From the NCBI GenBank assembly GCA_023142625.1, contig JAGLJD010000090.1:1-19936 (forward strand): DNA of 19,936 nucleotides, read 5' to 3'. Position numbers and translations under genes: made by a program. The notes under the pieces are model-generated. The model was given only the letters and a program-made list of their open reading frames with translations, searched no databases and was not told the DNA's origin. Below are positions 7,991-15,730 of the stretch, piece by piece. The stretch comes from Candidatus Parcubacteria bacterium (lineage in GTDB: Bacteria; Patescibacteriota; Patescibacteriia; JAACEG01). Position 1 is the stretch's first letter; the number at the start of each line of letters is the position of its first letter.

Positions 7991-8082
7991 TATTATTTCT
8001 CCTTTTCCGCTTTTTCGTTATTTATTAGCTTTCTTTTGGGAATGAAATTGTCAAAGAACCAATCTAATCCCCCCATTTTTTT

Positions 8083-8110
8083 AGTGTATATTATTAGATT
8101 AAATTGTCAA
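8083..8110 (-). promoter_or_regulatory. Promoter for the 81-aa gene
   Basis: Minus-strand TTGACA (8110-8105), a 16-base spacer, then TACACT (8088-8083). It lies about 90 bases before the ATG at 7990 and points toward it. The -35 is a perfect match and the -10 matches four of six positions. Confidence 0.55.
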
Positions 8111-8300
8111 TAGGATATACAAAATAAGTACATAGGTAACACTTCGCTAAATTTTATCAAAATTTTAGAAATTATTATCTTGGTTTCCAATTTTTCCTTT
8201 TGATGCATAGTTAAAATTTAACGCTCTATTCTGCCTAATTTTTTAATTTTAAGCAAATTATGGACCGTTGCCTATATATCTCGTCTTTTGCAGGCTAAAA
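8111..8300. other. Spacer downstream of sortase
   Basis: AT-rich sequence with no clear terminator after the sortase stop. A 33-codon minus frame (8107-8208, MHQKEKLETKIIISK...) ends inside the TTGACA box and lacks a Shine-Dalgarno. I regard it as probably non-coding. Confidence 0.4.
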
Positions 8301-9017
8301 TCAATCCTCAATCAGTTCCGCTATTATCACTAGCCGATTTTTTTGCGAATAAATCGGATCGCAAGTGAACAGAGTTAAGGTCGGCTTTTCTGTTTTCTCT
8401 AAAATTGACAAGTCGCGCGGACTAACTATTTTTATCTCATTTATCTTATAATAATATTTTTTTTGCTCCCAAACCGCCAAGATAATATCCCCTATCTCAA
8501 GCTTATGAAACAGATAAAAAGTCAGATTGCTCGGAGGCAAATATTTAAAGCGGTGCCCGGTAATCACGGTATTGCCTGCTTTGTCAGGCGAGGAACTTCC
8601 CGGTATCCGCCAAGCGCCATGCGACAGCGCCCAATCTTCATTAGACGAATCAATAATCGGCGCATTTACGCCGATTTTAGCGATAATTACGCGGTTATTA
8701 TATTCTGCCTGTGATGCAGGATAAGCGACGGCTGGCTGGACCTGCGGCAAATCAACTTCTTTTTCAACTTGTTTTTCTTGATTATTTTGTCCATTTTCTA
8801 AAACAAAAGGTTCGCTTTTTATAATTTCGCCTGTTTTTTGCTTTACGGTTTCAAAATCCTGCCAGTCAATGCTCGAAGGTTCGCCTTGTTGCGATAACCT
8901 ATATTTTACTGCTGGATAAAACGGCAAAGCTATTAAATAAACTATAATGCCGATAATTAAAAACTCTAGCGTAAAAACTAGAGTTTTTATTAACCTTTTT
9001 TTATTTATTTGAAACAT
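8301..9017 (-). CDS. Class E-like sortase
   Basis: A membrane-anchored cysteine transpeptidase of 238 residues that cleaves a C-terminal sorting motif and transfers the protein to a surface acceptor. The N-terminal anchor is at about 12-33, followed by a Gln/Glu-rich stalk (50-100) and the sortase beta-barrel (about 108-238). The triad residues are visible: H155 in VITGHRF, C219 in TLFTCDP and R228 in KNRLVI. The TLxTCDPxYSxxxRLVxxAEL signature best fits class E, whose preferred motif is LAXTG, and the gene just upstream encodes a protein ending in LAATG plus a membrane helix. The start lies 6 bases after that gene's stop with no close Shine-Dalgarno, so coupled translation is likely. A near-identical 52-bp relic of its 3' end lies at 4012-4063. 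Confidence 0.93.
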   Translation of the reverse strand: MFQINKKRLIKTLVFTLEFLIIGIIVYLIALPFYPAVKYRLSQQGEPSSIDWQDFETVKQKTGEIIKSEPFVLENGQNNQEKQVEKEVDLPQVQPAVAYPASQAEYNNRVIIAKIGVNAPIIDSSNEDWALSHGAWRIPGSSSPDKAGNTVITGHRFKYLPPSNLTFYLFHKLEIGDIILAVWEQKKYYYKINEIKIVSPRDLSILEKTEKPTLTLFTCDPIYSQKNRLVIIAELIED

Positions 9018-9023
9018 AGATTA

Positions 9024-11678
9024 TCACAAATACTTTCTCCTTAATATTATCGCGGAGGCAGACAGCGCTACAAGCGCTAAAATCAAAATCATAAGTTCTT
9101 TTACACTAAAACCGGTTGCCGCCAATTCAATACTCACATCAACAGAAGCGCTGATAGGTTCGTGGTTGTCTGCGCTGGCTTGCGCTATATTAGCGTATAT
9201 TCCAGTTGCCGCAGTCGCGCTGATAGAAACTTCATATTCCGTAATTTTTTCCTGTCCCGGCTCAATATCTCCAAGCTGCCATGTCTTTAAAGTTCCGCCT
9301 CCGTCAATAAAGGCAAATTCTGCCGGCAAAGTATCGGTTAGCACTGTATTATAAGCCGCCATATTGCCGATATTTGCTATATTCACTTTATAGATAACGG
9401 TGTCGCCAGAATTCGCAAAATCCTTATTAACTGTCTTGCTAATTGTCAACTCGGGCGCGCCTTCTTCGCCCAAGACAATCGGACCGCAGCAGTCTGCCAT
9501 ATTAAATGATAATTCCTTACCAAGAACTTCAGGAGAAGCGCTGGAAATCGGTTTAAAGTAATAAAGAATATTTCCGCCTAAATTCTCAATAGTCATTGAA
9601 TGAATTGTCACTTTATCAGCGCTTTCGGCAGTGGAGCTTGCGTAACCGTAATTTGGCGGCAAGCCAGTTGATGGATGCGATTTTGTGTCATAAACCACGC
9701 GGCTTGTCGCGTATTTATTGGTCCGCCAACTAACAAGAACAGAAGTTTCTGATATGCATGATACTTGCTCGTCATGCACTGTCAGATAAGTCTCGCCTCC
9801 GCCACCGCCACCGCCTCCGCCGCCGCTTAATTTACAATCAATAGTGCAGGATTTTCCGCTTGGCACGCCATCGCTGCCATCGCATGCTTCATAACCGTCA
9901 TTATTAGGACCGCCAAGCAAAGCGTCATTCGGGCTTTGTTTAATGCCGTCGCCGCAATAAGTATCAGGTCCGCCTTGTCCCGGCTTATAATTGCCAAAAT
10001 TATAGATAAGCTGATCTCCTTGATTTATAGTAAATTCATAATACGGCGGATTAATTGGCGCTGTTGCCGTCCAGCCTTCATCATCTTCTAAAACTTCTCC
10101 CAATATATAATTTCCCGCTTCTATATCTGTAAAGCAATAATGTCCTGCCGGATCTGAATCTGTTATTCTATGATCAACTAAAACAGTCTGCTCAACTATC
10201 TTATAAATTTTAACTGTTAAACTTCCTGTATTATTTGGATAATATATGTCATAAATTAAAAATTCAACTGTGCTGCTGGAACCTGCCATATTGATAGAAT
10301 AAATATGATCTGCTGAATAATCGCCCCAATCAACTTCTGCCCCGTCTACTAATAAATTCAATAAAATCGTGCCTTCGCTTTCATAACCTCTTACTGAATC
10401 AGTCCAAGGCAAACTGCTGCTGGCTTGATAATCATCCTGCGAATATTTAGCGTCAGCCTCAATATCCTCAGGGCTCCCGCCTCCGGCAAAATAAGCGCCG
10501 CTTGCTTCAATGCGATAATTATCGCCGTTATTTAAAACAATATTAGAGGTTGTGGCAGCGCCATCTATGGCATAAACCGTTACTATGTCAACTAATTGTT
10601 CTGTCTCCTGTTTTTCAAACAGATTAATTGTCCAGCTATAAAGCCCGTAATCTTCGCCATTCATTTCGCCGTCTAAATTATAATCATAAAATTTAATGCC
10701 GCAAATTGATCCTGTTTCTTCTGTATAATGGTTGGCAAAATCAATAGTAGTGGTCGCTTCTCCTGCTGGAAGGTTAAAGTAGTAGAAAGTTTGGCCAGCA
10801 GGCAAGGTCTGTAACCAATTTTCCCGCTGAACTTCAGCTACTCCGTAATTACCTGAATCTAAACCGGCAAACTCATAGCAGCCGTTGCTGGTAGTTGTTG
10901 TGGCTATTAATGAGCAAGCGCCTGGATCGCCTGAACCTAAACTGTCTAAATAGCTAATTGGCAAAAGCTCTCCTGAAGGCAGGTATGGGCATCCTATCAA
11001 CTGTATCTCCCAGCCATTTATTGTGTCCTCGTCTTGATCAATTATGCCGTTATTATTAACATCATTATATTTACAGCCAGAAATTGAAGAATAATCATCA
11101 CCCTCAATCTCAATGGCAATATCGCAGCCAAAGTCGCCGGAAGAATCAACTACGCCATAGCCATGCTCCTGCGCGACCATGCCTGCTATAGCTGGCGTTC
11201 TTAAATGCACCTGCCAAGTATCTATTCTGTCGTCTTCGCCTACCCATGCGTCTGTTAAAATATCTAATGGAGTATCAGAATCCATGCTTGAAATCGTAAG
11301 ATGATCGCATAAATCGCGGTAGCATTTTTCATAATCTGCCGGGTTATTGCGGCAATGTTCTTTATCTTCTTCAAGCAGCGGCTTTGGATGAGTGGAGATA
11401 GAATAATTATCAGGATTTCCTGAATCTACAAATTCAACAGTAAAATATTTATCAGTTTCTTCGCCTGGAAAGCGCAAGCCAAAATCAAGATGGCTAATTG
11501 TGAATCTCAAATTTTCAATATTTGCCAAAACATTAACCATAATGCCTTGCAATGAAATAACGGTTGCTAATATAAAAAACGCAAAAACAAAAATACGAAC
11601 ATATTTTGTCCACTCACGACAAAATTTCCTCTTCGGCTTTATAAAATTTATCTGATTTTTGTTTTTATGTAAATTCAT
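9024..11678 (-). CDS. Multidomain sortase-anchored surface protein (SdrD-like, FnIII-like, DUF11)
   Basis: An 884-residue predicted cell-surface anchor protein. The N-terminal membrane or signal segment is at about 27-47. Residues about 48-190 (MVNVLANIENLRF...LDFGLRFPGE, CYRDLCDHLT, FGCDIAIEIEG) are homologous to the whole secreted part of the 298-aa protein at 15731. Two SdrD B-like beta domains with Ca-binding-like loops (NDVNNNGIIDQDED; YDYNLDGEMNGED) follow; the second is interrupted by a long beta-rich insertion. Then come a Cys segment (CGDGIKQSPND), a ten-Gly linker, an FnIII/phosphatase-like domain, and a DUF11 domain (ELTISKTVNKDFANSGDTV). The C-terminus is LAATG, a hydrophobic helix and RRKYL. 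The ATG at 11678 has no Shine-Dalgarno and lies 23 bases after the upstream stop. Confidence 0.9.
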   Translation of the reverse strand: MNLHKNKNQINFIKPKRKFCREWTKYVRIFVFAFFILATVISLQGIMVNVLANIENLRFTISHLDFGLRFPGEETDKYFTVEFVDSGNPDNYSISTHPKPLLEEDKEHCRNNPADYEKCYRDLCDHLTISSMDSDTPLDILTDAWVGEDDRIDTWQVHLRTPAIAGMVAQEHGYGVVDSSGDFGCDIAIEIEGDDYSSISGCKYNDVNNNGIIDQDEDTINGWEIQLIGCPYLPSGELLPISYLDSLGSGDPGACSLIATTTTSNGCYEFAGLDSGNYGVAEVQRENWLQTLPAGQTFYYFNLPAGEATTTIDFANHYTEETGSICGIKFYDYNLDGEMNGEDYGLYSWTINLFEKQETEQLVDIVTVYAIDGAATTSNIVLNNGDNYRIEASGAYFAGGGSPEDIEADAKYSQDDYQASSSLPWTDSVRGYESEGTILLNLLVDGAEVDWGDYSADHIYSINMAGSSSTVEFLIYDIYYPNNTGSLTVKIYKIVEQTVLVDHRITDSDPAGHYCFTDIEAGNYILGEVLEDDEGWTATAPINPPYYEFTINQGDQLIYNFGNYKPGQGGPDTYCGDGIKQSPNDALLGGPNNDGYEACDGSDGVPSGKSCTIDCKLSGGGGGGGGGGETYLTVHDEQVSCISETSVLVSWRTNKYATSRVVYDTKSHPSTGLPPNYGYASSTAESADKVTIHSMTIENLGGNILYYFKPISSASPEVLGKELSFNMADCCGPIVLGEEGAPELTISKTVNKDFANSGDTVIYKVNIANIGNMAAYNTVLTDTLPAEFAFIDGGGTLKTWQLGDIEPGQEKITEYEVSISATAATGIYANIAQASADNHEPISASVDVSIELAATGFSVKELMILILALVALSASAIILRRKYL
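9027..9125 (-). other. C-terminal LAATG cell-wall sorting signal
   Basis: The last 33 codons form a textbook tripartite signal: LAATG (9111-9125), a hydrophobic helix (VKELMILILALVALSASAII) and a basic tail (LRRKYL). LAXTG is the known preference of class E sortases, matching the enzyme encoded immediately downstream. It is the only such signal found among the window's proteins. Confidence 0.88.
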
Positions 11679-11701
11679 AAATATATTTATTCAATAATTG
11701 T

Positions 11702-14065
11702 TTAATCGTTTGGCTGACCGCCAGTATCATCGCCTCCGCCTGTATCAGCCGGATTACTAACATCAGCCGCGGAACTATCACCGCCAGTATCTTGCCCGCC
11801 GCCGGCATCGCCTGCTGTGTCTGGATTATCTGCGCCGCTGCCAGCGTCTCCGCCCATATCGCCCGAGTCATCACTATCAGTTGAATTACTATCTCCTGAG
11901 TCATCTGTTCCACTGCCTTGATCATTTTGATCGCCGCCAGCGCCAGTATCTGCGCCATTATCTTGCCCGCTGGCAATAGCCGAGTCTCCAGAATCACCAG
12001 CATCATCTGCTCCGCTGCCTTGATCGTCTTCATCTTGCTCACCGTCGGTATCGCCTGTTTCGTCCGAATCGCCAGCATCATCGGTTTGCCCATCATCTTC
12101 AACTGCGTCATCGCCACCGTCAGCATCGTCATCGCCGCCGTCAGCATCGTCATCGCCAGAGTTTTCTCCGCCGTCGTCATCTATTGCGCCGCCTTCTGTT
12201 CCGCCGTCTTGACCGCTGGCAGTATCCGCGCCGTCATCTGCTGTCTCGCCTTGTGTTCCGCCGTCTTGATCTTGATTATCGTCTTGATCGTCTTCATTTT
12301 GCTCATCGTCGGTATCGCCTGTTTCGTCCGAATCGCCAGCATCGTCGGTTTGCCCGTCATCTTCAACTGTGTCACCGCTATCATCGCCAGTATCACCATC
12401 GCTGTCATTTCCATCTTCTTCGCCGTCTTTATCAGCGCCGCCGCCTTGATCTTCATCGGTTTCGTCTTCTTCTGCTTCGTCCCCGTTGGTTTGTCCTGAA
12501 TTATCAGCTGTCTGACCGTCTGCGTCATCCGCTGGATTGCTTTCTCCTGTTTCGCTATAGTCTTCCGCAGGCGATCCTGCCGCGGCCGATCTATGAGATG
12601 TCCCTGATTCTGAAGCGCCTGTTGAAGCCGAACTTGATCCTGCTGAAAAATCTTGTTCTTCTTCCTCGTATTCTTCTAATATATTTGGCGCGCCGGGAGT
12701 AGGAACTGGATCAACCCATTCGCCTATACCGTCTGGGATGCGGGCGTAAGATTTATTTTCTGGCACCGCGCCACTACCGCTGCCGACAACTGAATCATCG
12801 TAATTAGGATTGCCCGGCGTTGGCGTTAATGAATCATAATGGCTGCCGCTATAACTGTGGCTATCTGTTAAATTATCATTATAATCAAAGAAATTAATCG
12901 TGTCATTGTCATTATTTAAAGAAAAATTATGCGAGGTGCAGCTGTCTCCTCCTTTACGATAAACTACCAAGAAATCATTTGGCCTTATCATAACACCGCC
13001 TGTATTGGTGCGACAGGCCTCAACATCAATCCTGTTGCCTCCGGCGTCAGTTAAATAATAACCTGCTAAATTAACTGAATAAATAGCGGACAAATTATAC
13101 AATTCAACCCATTCGCCGTTAGGCATAGCAGCCGCGTCATCGCCGATAGGATCAGGCAAAAACTCATTAAGAACTACGCCTGGGCATAAAGGACCGCCAT
13201 TTCTGCTTTCGCCGGCAATAATCAAAAAATCACCGAAAATCATGCCAGGCCCGACAGGCGCGGAACAGCTGGTATGGATTTGAACATTCTCTACATCATC
13301 AATATAAATAGTAATTTCTGTTCCTAATGTAGGATGAACTCCCCATGTCCCGACAAAACTGAATTGTTCGCCAGAATTTACTGCATCATTAAATACTATA
13401 ACTCCGTCGCTTTTCTGAACAACTTTAATTACTGCAGTTGAAGTTCCGTTATATTGCATAGTTAAACTTGTTATCTTGCCGTCGCAAGGCCCGCATTCTT
13501 CTATTGAACAATCAGAATTGCAACCATCGCCGTCAATCAAATTTCCGTCGTCGCATTGTTCGCCCGGGTCAACTATGCCGTCGCCGCAATATGAATCGCA
13601 ATACACGGCTGAAACATCGTAAGTTTCGCTCATAATCGCGCTTTGCAGCAATTCCCCGTCTCTTTCATGGCAGGTTCTCGCTTTGACAGTCGCGCTGTAT
13701 GTTAAAGGAAACGGATCTGCATATAATGAGCCGTTCGGAGCATAGCAATCCGGATCGCTGCCGTCAGTAGTATAATAAATAGTCGTAGTTGTTCCGGTTA
13801 AAGTGGCGCTTAAAGTTACAACTAAGCTGCCGTCGTTGCAAAACTCCCCGCTCGGCGGATCAATATTTGGAACATCATTAACGATTTTAGCCGTAACATT
13901 TATTATATGCGCTTCAAAAGCGTTAAATAGCTGCGCTTGCGAAACAACAAAAACCATTGCCAAAAGAACGACGCAAACCATCCTCGTTAGATTCTTTTTG
14001 AAAAAAATTATTCTGTTTTTTCGCTTTTGTATTTTATACATAGGTATAAAATTTATATTAATCAT
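11702..14065 (-). CDS. Secreted lamin-tail/Cys-rich protein with Asp-Gly-rich tail
   Basis: A 787-residue exported protein. After a signal/membrane segment (about 29-47) comes FEAHIINVTAKI, almost the same as the processed region of the 298-aa protein, suggesting the same signal peptidase. Next are a chitobiase-C-like beta domain (IYYTTDGSDP), a DUF4215-like Cys repeat (YCGDGIVDPGEQCDDGN), a domain with IHTSCSAPVGPG and SRNGGPLCP, and a lamin-tail domain (VVLNEFLPDP...GEWVELYNLS) with a second PTPGAPN unit. The last about 300 residues are Asp/Gly/Ser/Glu-rich and probably extended and Ca-binding. The ATG overlaps the signal peptidase stop as ATGA. There is no LPXTG-type signal or C-terminal membrane helix, so it must be retained differently or released. 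Confidence 0.88.
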   Translation of the reverse strand: MININFIPMYKIQKRKNRIIFFKKNLTRMVCVVLLAMVFVVSQAQLFNAFEAHIINVTAKIVNDVPNIDPPSGEFCNDGSLVVTLSATLTGTTTTIYYTTDGSDPDCYAPNGSLYADPFPLTYSATVKARTCHERDGELLQSAIMSETYDVSAVYCDSYCGDGIVDPGEQCDDGNLIDGDGCNSDCSIEECGPCDGKITSLTMQYNGTSTAVIKVVQKSDGVIVFNDAVNSGEQFSFVGTWGVHPTLGTEITIYIDDVENVQIHTSCSAPVGPGMIFGDFLIIAGESRNGGPLCPGVVLNEFLPDPIGDDAAAMPNGEWVELYNLSAIYSVNLAGYYLTDAGGNRIDVEACRTNTGGVMIRPNDFLVVYRKGGDSCTSHNFSLNNDNDTINFFDYNDNLTDSHSYSGSHYDSLTPTPGNPNYDDSVVGSGSGAVPENKSYARIPDGIGEWVDPVPTPGAPNILEEYEEEEQDFSAGSSSASTGASESGTSHRSAAAGSPAEDYSETGESNPADDADGQTADNSGQTNGDEAEEDETDEDQGGGADKDGEEDGNDSDGDTGDDSGDTVEDDGQTDDAGDSDETGDTDDEQNEDDQDDNQDQDGGTQGETADDGADTASGQDGGTEGGAIDDDGGENSGDDDADGGDDDADGGDDAVEDDGQTDDAGDSDETGDTDGEQDEDDQGSGADDAGDSGDSAIASGQDNGADTGAGGDQNDQGSGTDDSGDSNSTDSDDSGDMGGDAGSGADNPDTAGDAGGGQDTGGDSSAADVSNPADTGGGDDTGGQPND
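12021..12374. repeat. Two 90-bp direct repeats inside the Asp-rich tail
   Basis: 12021-12110 and 12285-12374 are nearly identical and lie 264 bases (88 codons) apart in frame. Both encode VEDDGQTDDAGDSDETGDTD followed by an acidic stretch. They indicate repeat-driven expansion of the tail, and length variation between strains is expected. Confidence 0.8.
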
Positions 14066-14490
14066 ATATTTATTTGCGATAATTTTCCTAAAAACGGAAT
14101 TCTAATCGGCTTGTTTCTAAAATTCAGCGTTTTTCCGATCAATTTGTCATATTTAATCGGCTTGTCTTTTATATTATTAGCGTCGCCTTTAGTGATAAAA
14201 GTATCTTCTTTCAATTCAATTACTCGGTGAATGGTAAATCCTTTTTCGTTCGCGTAGACTACGATATCTCCTACTGCAATCTCATTTTTGCCGCTAACGC
14301 CTTTGATTAAAATCAGGTCTCCTTTTTTCAGCTGCGGCCACATTGAGCTTGATGTTATGGAAGCGATCGGATATTCGCTGTCTAATATTTTTTTCAGCGC
14401 TGCTGGAGTTCCCCAGACAATCAGAGTAAAGACTAAAATATAAGCTGTCCATTCTAAAATTATTTTAATTATTTTATTATTTTTTACCAT
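14062..14490 (-). CDS. Signal peptidase I, SipW/archaeal (ER) type
   Basis: A 142-residue membrane protease (S26B-type) that removes signal peptides. A membrane segment at about 8-32 precedes the catalytic domain. Catalytic S49 lies in TSSSMWP, H88 (instead of the Lys of the standard bacterial enzyme) in FTIHRV, and the Asp in TKGDAN (D103) is followed by NIKDKP. This Ser-His-Asp form is the type that processes TasA/camelysin-like fibre proteins in Bacillus. The start overlaps the preceding gene by 7 bases (GCATGGTAA), and the stop overlaps the next start (ATGA), so the three are translated together. The likely substrates are the FEAH(V/I)INVTAKI-bearing proteins at 15731 and 11702. Confidence 0.93.
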   Translation of the reverse strand: MVKNNKIIKIILEWTAYILVFTLIVWGTPAALKKILDSEYPIASITSSSMWPQLKKGDLILIKGVSGKNEIAVGDIVVYANEKGFTIHRVIELKEDTFITKGDANNIKDKPIKYDKLIGKTLNFRNKPIRIPFLGKLSQINI

Positions 14491-14987
14491 GCTTTCGGCA
14501 GTTTAAAAATCCAGACGAAGCCAGTGTACTTTTCTCCGATCGGCGCTGACACAGGCATATACAAACTGAATTCCAATTTCTTTTCATCTCCTTTTTTCAT
14601 TGTAAAATTATTCTCGCTTAGTTTGACTAATTCCGCGATTGATCCGAACTTTAAAACAAATATAAAAGTGTCAATCCCGCCGGCGTTCAAGGTGACATAC
14701 CGAGTAGCAGATGTATCTGCTGACAAATCTCCGAAATCCAGCCGCTCGTCCGTAGGATTGACCCCGACTTTTTTCTCGCCTTCTATGACTAAAACCTGCG
14801 CGCTGTATTTATCCGCTATGGCAACCTGAACGATTATTATAAAAATTAAAACGCCGATAATCGCCCAAATTATTCTTTTTAAAGTTGTTCTTTTGGGTTT
14901 CTTATTGTTCTGCTCCGCGGCGGCTTTTTCAACCACGCTGGACGGCCGCCATGGCTCTGCTCGGTTTTCTCTGTTTTGTGTCTCCAT
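14484..14987 (-). CDS. Membrane-anchored beta-sandwich protein of the surface operon
   Basis: A 167-residue protein: a polar N-terminus with a basic stretch, one membrane helix (about 38-58, IIWAIIGVLIFIIIVQVAIA), then a beta-rich outside domain. It includes VGVNPTDERLDFGDLSADTSATRYVTL, where the LDFG phrase echoes IDFG/LDFG in the 298- and 884-aa proteins. The rest (VLKFGSIAELVKLSENNFTMKKGDEKKLEFSLYMP) looks like an Ig-like, non-enzymatic fold. It is first in the operon and overlaps the signal peptidase gene. A role as an assembly chaperone or accessory subunit is an inference. No Shine-Dalgarno is seen at the ATG. Confidence 0.8.
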   Translation of the reverse strand: METQNRENRAEPWRPSSVVEKAAAEQNNKKPKRTTLKRIIWAIIGVLIFIIIVQVAIADKYSAQVLVIEGEKKVGVNPTDERLDFGDLSADTSATRYVTLNAGGIDTFIFVLKFGSIAELVKLSENNFTMKKGDEKKLEFSLYMPVSAPIGEKYTGFVWIFKLPKAW

Positions 14988-15049
14988 ATATTTGTATTAA
15001 AATGTTAAAAATATCAATATCTATCGCTGAATTTATAAAATAAGTTGTT

Positions 15050-15087
15050 GGTTGAGGCAAATCGTTTTTTTGCGATTCGCCTCAACC
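15050..15087. repeat. TGAGGCAAA-family hairpin 1
   Basis: A 15-bp stem with one mismatch, arms GGTTGAGGCAAATCG and CGATTCGCCTCAACC, loop of seven T and one G. It lies just after the stop of the 108-aa zinc-ribbon gene on the minus strand. No T-run follows on the minus strand, so it is not a standard terminator. Confidence 0.8.
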
Positions 15088-15092
15088 GAAGT

Positions 15093-15419
15093 TTAAGCAA
15101 TTATTCTTAAGAAAGGGGGTTGCCGCGGTTTTAATCTTTTCTGTAGCGCCGCGATATCATTTTTGCATTGCCGGCATACTATTGGCAATCTATCGTCTTC
15201 TCTTTTTTCTTTTGTGAATTCCCCGCAAATCTTGCAGCGCTGTTTTTCTTTGTTTTCTCCATTTGAGAAAAACAATACTTCTTTTTCGCAATCTGGACAT
15301 GCGTTCCATGTGTTGCCAAAAAGGCTAACTTCTTTCATTTCTGTCCCGCAATTGGGACATTTTTCTTTTTTTCCTTGCTCTTTCGCTACCTTTTTGACTG
15401 TTCTTTTAAAATTGCTCAC
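15093..15419 (-). CDS. Double zinc-ribbon small protein
   Basis: A 108-residue protein from a GTG at 15419 preceded by AAAGGAGGAAAAAA. This start is preferred to the long frame extending back to 15536, which runs into the neighbouring 59-aa gene and lacks a ribosome site. A basic N-terminus (VSNFKRTVKKVAKEQGKKEK) is followed by C21-x2-C24...C41-x2-C44 and C62-x2-C65...C82-x2-C85, two zinc ribbons. The first shares the pattern CPxCGxEMxEVxxxGxxWxxC with the genes at 15448 and 17352. The tail is basic. Nucleic-acid or protein binding is possible, but the function is unknown. Confidence 0.8.
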   Translation of the reverse strand: MSNFKRTVKKVAKEQGKKEKCPNCGTEMKEVSLFGNTWNACPDCEKEVLFFSNGENKEKQRCKICGEFTKEKREDDRLPIVCRQCKNDIAALQKRLKPRQPPFLRIIA

Positions 15420-15447
15420 TTTTTTCCTCCTTTTTTTAAAATTCGCT

Positions 15448-15627
15448 CTACGCGAGCCCATGAAGATGATTTGCCTTAATCTCGTCCCTGTCTTTTTTTG
15501 GAAAGACGCGGGGAAAGACATAAACTCCGCCATCACATTTCGGGCATTTCAGCCACTCGCGACCGAGCGCATCCATCTTTTTCGTTTTTTCCGCCCCGCA
15601 AATGGGACAAACTTCTTTTCCCGCCAT
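15448..15627 (-). CDS. Small zinc-ribbon protein (59 aa)
   Basis: ATG at 15627 with AAGGAGG six bases upstream. The protein begins MAGKEVCPICGAEKTKK and carries C7, C10, C28 and C31 as one four-Cys ribbon with LGREWLKCPKC between. It ends at TAG 15448, 28 bases before the next GTG start, so both are probably on one transcript. It belongs to the same paralogous family as the other ribbons in this array. Confidence 0.82.
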   Translation of the reverse strand: MAGKEVCPICGAEKTKKMDALGREWLKCPKCDGGVYVFPRVFPKKDRDEIKANHLHGLA

Positions 15628-15682
15628 TTTTTCCTCCTTTTTTGTTTTTGTTTTTCGGTTTTTACTCCTCTAATCTCCCCCT

Positions 15683-15703
15683 CCCCAGTTTAAAAAACTG
15701 GGG
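15683..15703. repeat. CCCCAGTTT palindrome
   Basis: A perfect 9-bp stem, CCCCAGTTT (15683-15691) and AAACTGGGG (15695-15703), with an AAA loop, 28 bases after the stop of the 298-aa gene on the minus strand. It is flanked by G-rich sequence rather than a T-run, so it may be a stability hairpin or an interspersed palindrome of the CCCTCCCCA...TGGGGAGGG kind. Confidence 0.6.
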
Positions 15704-15730
15704 AAAGGATGCATTAAGGGATTAAAATTA

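Noticed and set aside
11918..12499. Plus-strand 193-codon hydrophobic frame that looks like a membrane protein
   Set aside because: It is the antisense of the Asp/Gly-rich repeat tail; reversing GAY/GGN-rich codons automatically gives Ile/Val/Ala-rich frames. No ribosome site.
11665..12528. Two other minus-strand frames (171 and 115 codons) rich in Thr, Met and Ala
   Set aside because: Shifted readings of the same repetitive Asp-rich DNA; low-complexity composition and no start signals.
15420..15536. N-terminal extension of the 108-aa zinc-ribbon protein to 15536
   Set aside because: The extension reads through the adjacent 59-aa zinc-ribbon gene in another frame; GTG at 15419 has a strong ribosome site and the extension has none.
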